Shown piece after piece: positions 5,464-6,203 of a stretch of 6,203 bases of DNA. Position numbers and translations under genes: made by a program. Source of the DNA: an uncultured Spirochaetia bacterium (GTDB lineage: Bacteria > Spirochaetota > CALGPD01); the NCBI GenBank assembly GCA_937960625.1, contig CALGPD010000407.1:1-6203 (forward strand), in the 5' to 3' direction. The notes beneath the pieces were generated by a model, which worked only from the letters and a program-made list of their open reading frames with translations, did not search any database and was not told the DNA's origin. Each line of letters starts with the position of its first letter. Position 1 is the stretch's first letter.

Positions 5464-5922
5464 ATGAAGATAAAATATATTTTACCATTTTTAATTTTAA
5501 TTTGTACAGGCATTTTTGCTGAAAAGTATACCCTGTACTTTACGGATATACGTTACAGTACCTCAAAACGTAATTTCTATTTTATGCGTTGGGATATGAT
5601 TTCAGCACGTCAGGCTAATTCAAGAAAGCGTTTTGTTCAAGGCTATTTCAACGGAAAATACATTATCAAAGCTGAAAAATATCTACGGGGCATTAAACAG
5701 GAAGAAATGAACTTTGATAAAAACGCGGCTTGCAGAGTTATAGTCAAATATAAACGCTCCCGCATATTATATAAACTTTTCTATAATTCCGGTGGATTTA
5801 TTCCATACAAAGGCGGAAAATTCAATCTGGTTAAAAAAATAACGTATAAATACGGCAGGCCCAAAACACTTACCCTTTATAACGGCAGAGGGCGTAAAAT
5901 CGCAGTGCGCAGGTTAAGATAA
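5464..5922 (+). CDS. Small exported basic protein, unknown function
   Basis: This 152-residue protein begins MKIKYILPFLILICTGIFA, a signal peptide with a likely signal peptidase I cut after Ala19. Cys14 is inside the hydrophobic core and is preceded by Ile, so a lipoprotein is unlikely. The mature part is very basic and rich in Tyr, Phe and Arg, with a beta-strand-like pattern. Its C-terminal third contains short strand-turn units (KYGRPKTLTLYNGRGRKIAV, about 129-148) loosely like MORN/YD-type repeats, too few to assign a family. AGGAAG (5451-5456) is 7 nt before the ATG. It is transcribed divergently from thrS with a 225-nt gap and appears monocistronic. I do not recognise it. Confidence 0.8.
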   Translation: MKIKYILPFLILICTGIFAEKYTLYFTDIRYSTSKRNFYFMRWDMISARQANSRKRFVQGYFNGKYIIKAEKYLRGIKQEEMNFDKNAACRVIVKYKRSRILYKLFYNSGGFIPYKGGKFNLVKKITYKYGRPKTLTLYNGRGRKIAVRRLR

Positions 5923-5961
5923 CGGTGCCGGGGAATTTCAAAGTAAGCTAACATCCTAAAC

Positions 5962-5982
5962 CAAGCATTCCCGTTTTCAAGC
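5962..5982. repeat. Short dispersed element, copy 2
   Basis: Matches 1568-1587 except for one substitution and one inserted C. It again lies in the spacer after a plus-strand gene, about 40 nt beyond the stop codon. Confidence 0.45.
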
Positions 5983-6002
5983 AAAAGCAGGATTTTTTTT
6001 CA

Positions 6003-6020
6003 AACGCAGAGGCCGCGGAG
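6003..6020. repeat. Inverted fragment of the dispersed repeat
   Basis: AACGCAGAGGCCGCGGAG carries the repeat's core blocks in opposite orientation. CCGCGGAG (6013-6020) is the exact reverse complement of 6133-6140, and AACGCAGAGG (6003-6012) pairs with 6152-6161 except for one position. It is probably a decayed opposite-facing copy. Confidence 0.6.
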
Positions 6021-6097
6021 TTTGTCGGAGGGATTAAATCGAAATCAAAACGTAAACATCCAATCTTAACTTTCATACTTAATCTCGAATTCAAACA

Positions 6098-6176
6098 ACG
6101 CGTTACACTTATGGCTTAAATACCTCCTGAACCTCCGCGGTTCTCATCTTCCCTCCGCGTTAAATTCTTCCTCTCC
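6098..6176. repeat. Dispersed intergenic repeat, copy 2
   Basis: Same orientation as 148-226, differing at 6 of 79 positions. The two 20-nt periods are clearer here, both starting CCTCCGCG (6132 and 6152). The hairpin module follows it nine bases later, whereas at the left end the hairpin module precedes the repeat by about 70 bases. Confidence 0.8.
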
Positions 6177-6184
6177 AAAAACCA

Positions 6185-6203
6185 ACCGCCCTCTTTATTA
6201 AAG
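6185..6203. repeat. Hairpin module, copy cut by the window end
   Basis: Exact 19-nt match to 57-75. The window ends after the first four bases of the right arm (AAAG, 6200-6203), so the closing GGGGC seen at 76-80 cannot be checked. Confidence 0.65.

Larger units (their letters stand above)
5923..6097. other. Non-coding tail with repeat fragments
   Basis: No gene is seen. A run of eight T (5993-6000) follows ATCCT/AGGAT arms (5953-5957 and 5989-5993) enclosing 31 nt. This would be a weak terminator for the 5464 gene and is not convincing. The short element 5962-5982 and an inverted GCAGAGG/GCGGAG block (6003-6020) lie here. Confidence 0.4.

Overview
This is an AT-rich bacterial window with six supportable protein genes. 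Three have a recognisable nature: a sigma-70-family sigma factor, threonyl-tRNA synthetase, and a two-helix membrane protein. The other three are small proteins I cannot assign to a function. No tRNA, rRNA, CRISPR array, transposase or phage gene was seen. Low GC, SD-led ATG/TTG starts and a vague resemblance of the exported helical protein at 1895-2521 to conserved spirochaetal hypothetical proteins make a spirochaete or other free-living low-GC Gram-negative plausible. That placement rests on memory and is weak.

Layout. 1-456 is non-coding and holds a GC-rich hairpin (60-80), a dispersed repeat (148-226) and long A/T tracts. 457-473 is a textbook sigma-54 (-24/-12) promoter placed to drive the sigma-70-family gene at 509-1429, which ends in a strong intrinsic terminator (1470-1522). 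1734-2521 is a two-gene unit: a 50-residue protein with a very strong ribosome binding site, overlapping or nearly touching the gene for an exported, basic, helical protein. It converges, with only 6 nt between stop codons, on a minus-strand membrane protein gene (2528-3214). That gene and thrS (3298-5238, minus strand) each have their own near-consensus sigma-70 promoter. Divergent from thrS is a small exported protein gene (5464-5922). The window closes with a second copy of the 148-226 repeat (6098-6176) and the left half of the hairpin module (6185-6203).

How the pieces fit. The most informative point is regulatory: an RpoN promoter appears to control another sigma factor. That implies a cascade in which an enhancer-binding protein, RpoN and a group 2 sigma factor act in order, as in the known RpoN-RpoS pathway of Borrelia. 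The housekeeping genes thrS and the 3214 gene carry ordinary promoters, which makes the contrast clear. The near-identical, partly rearranged repeats at both ends belong to a dispersed intergenic family and may explain why the sequence stops where it does.
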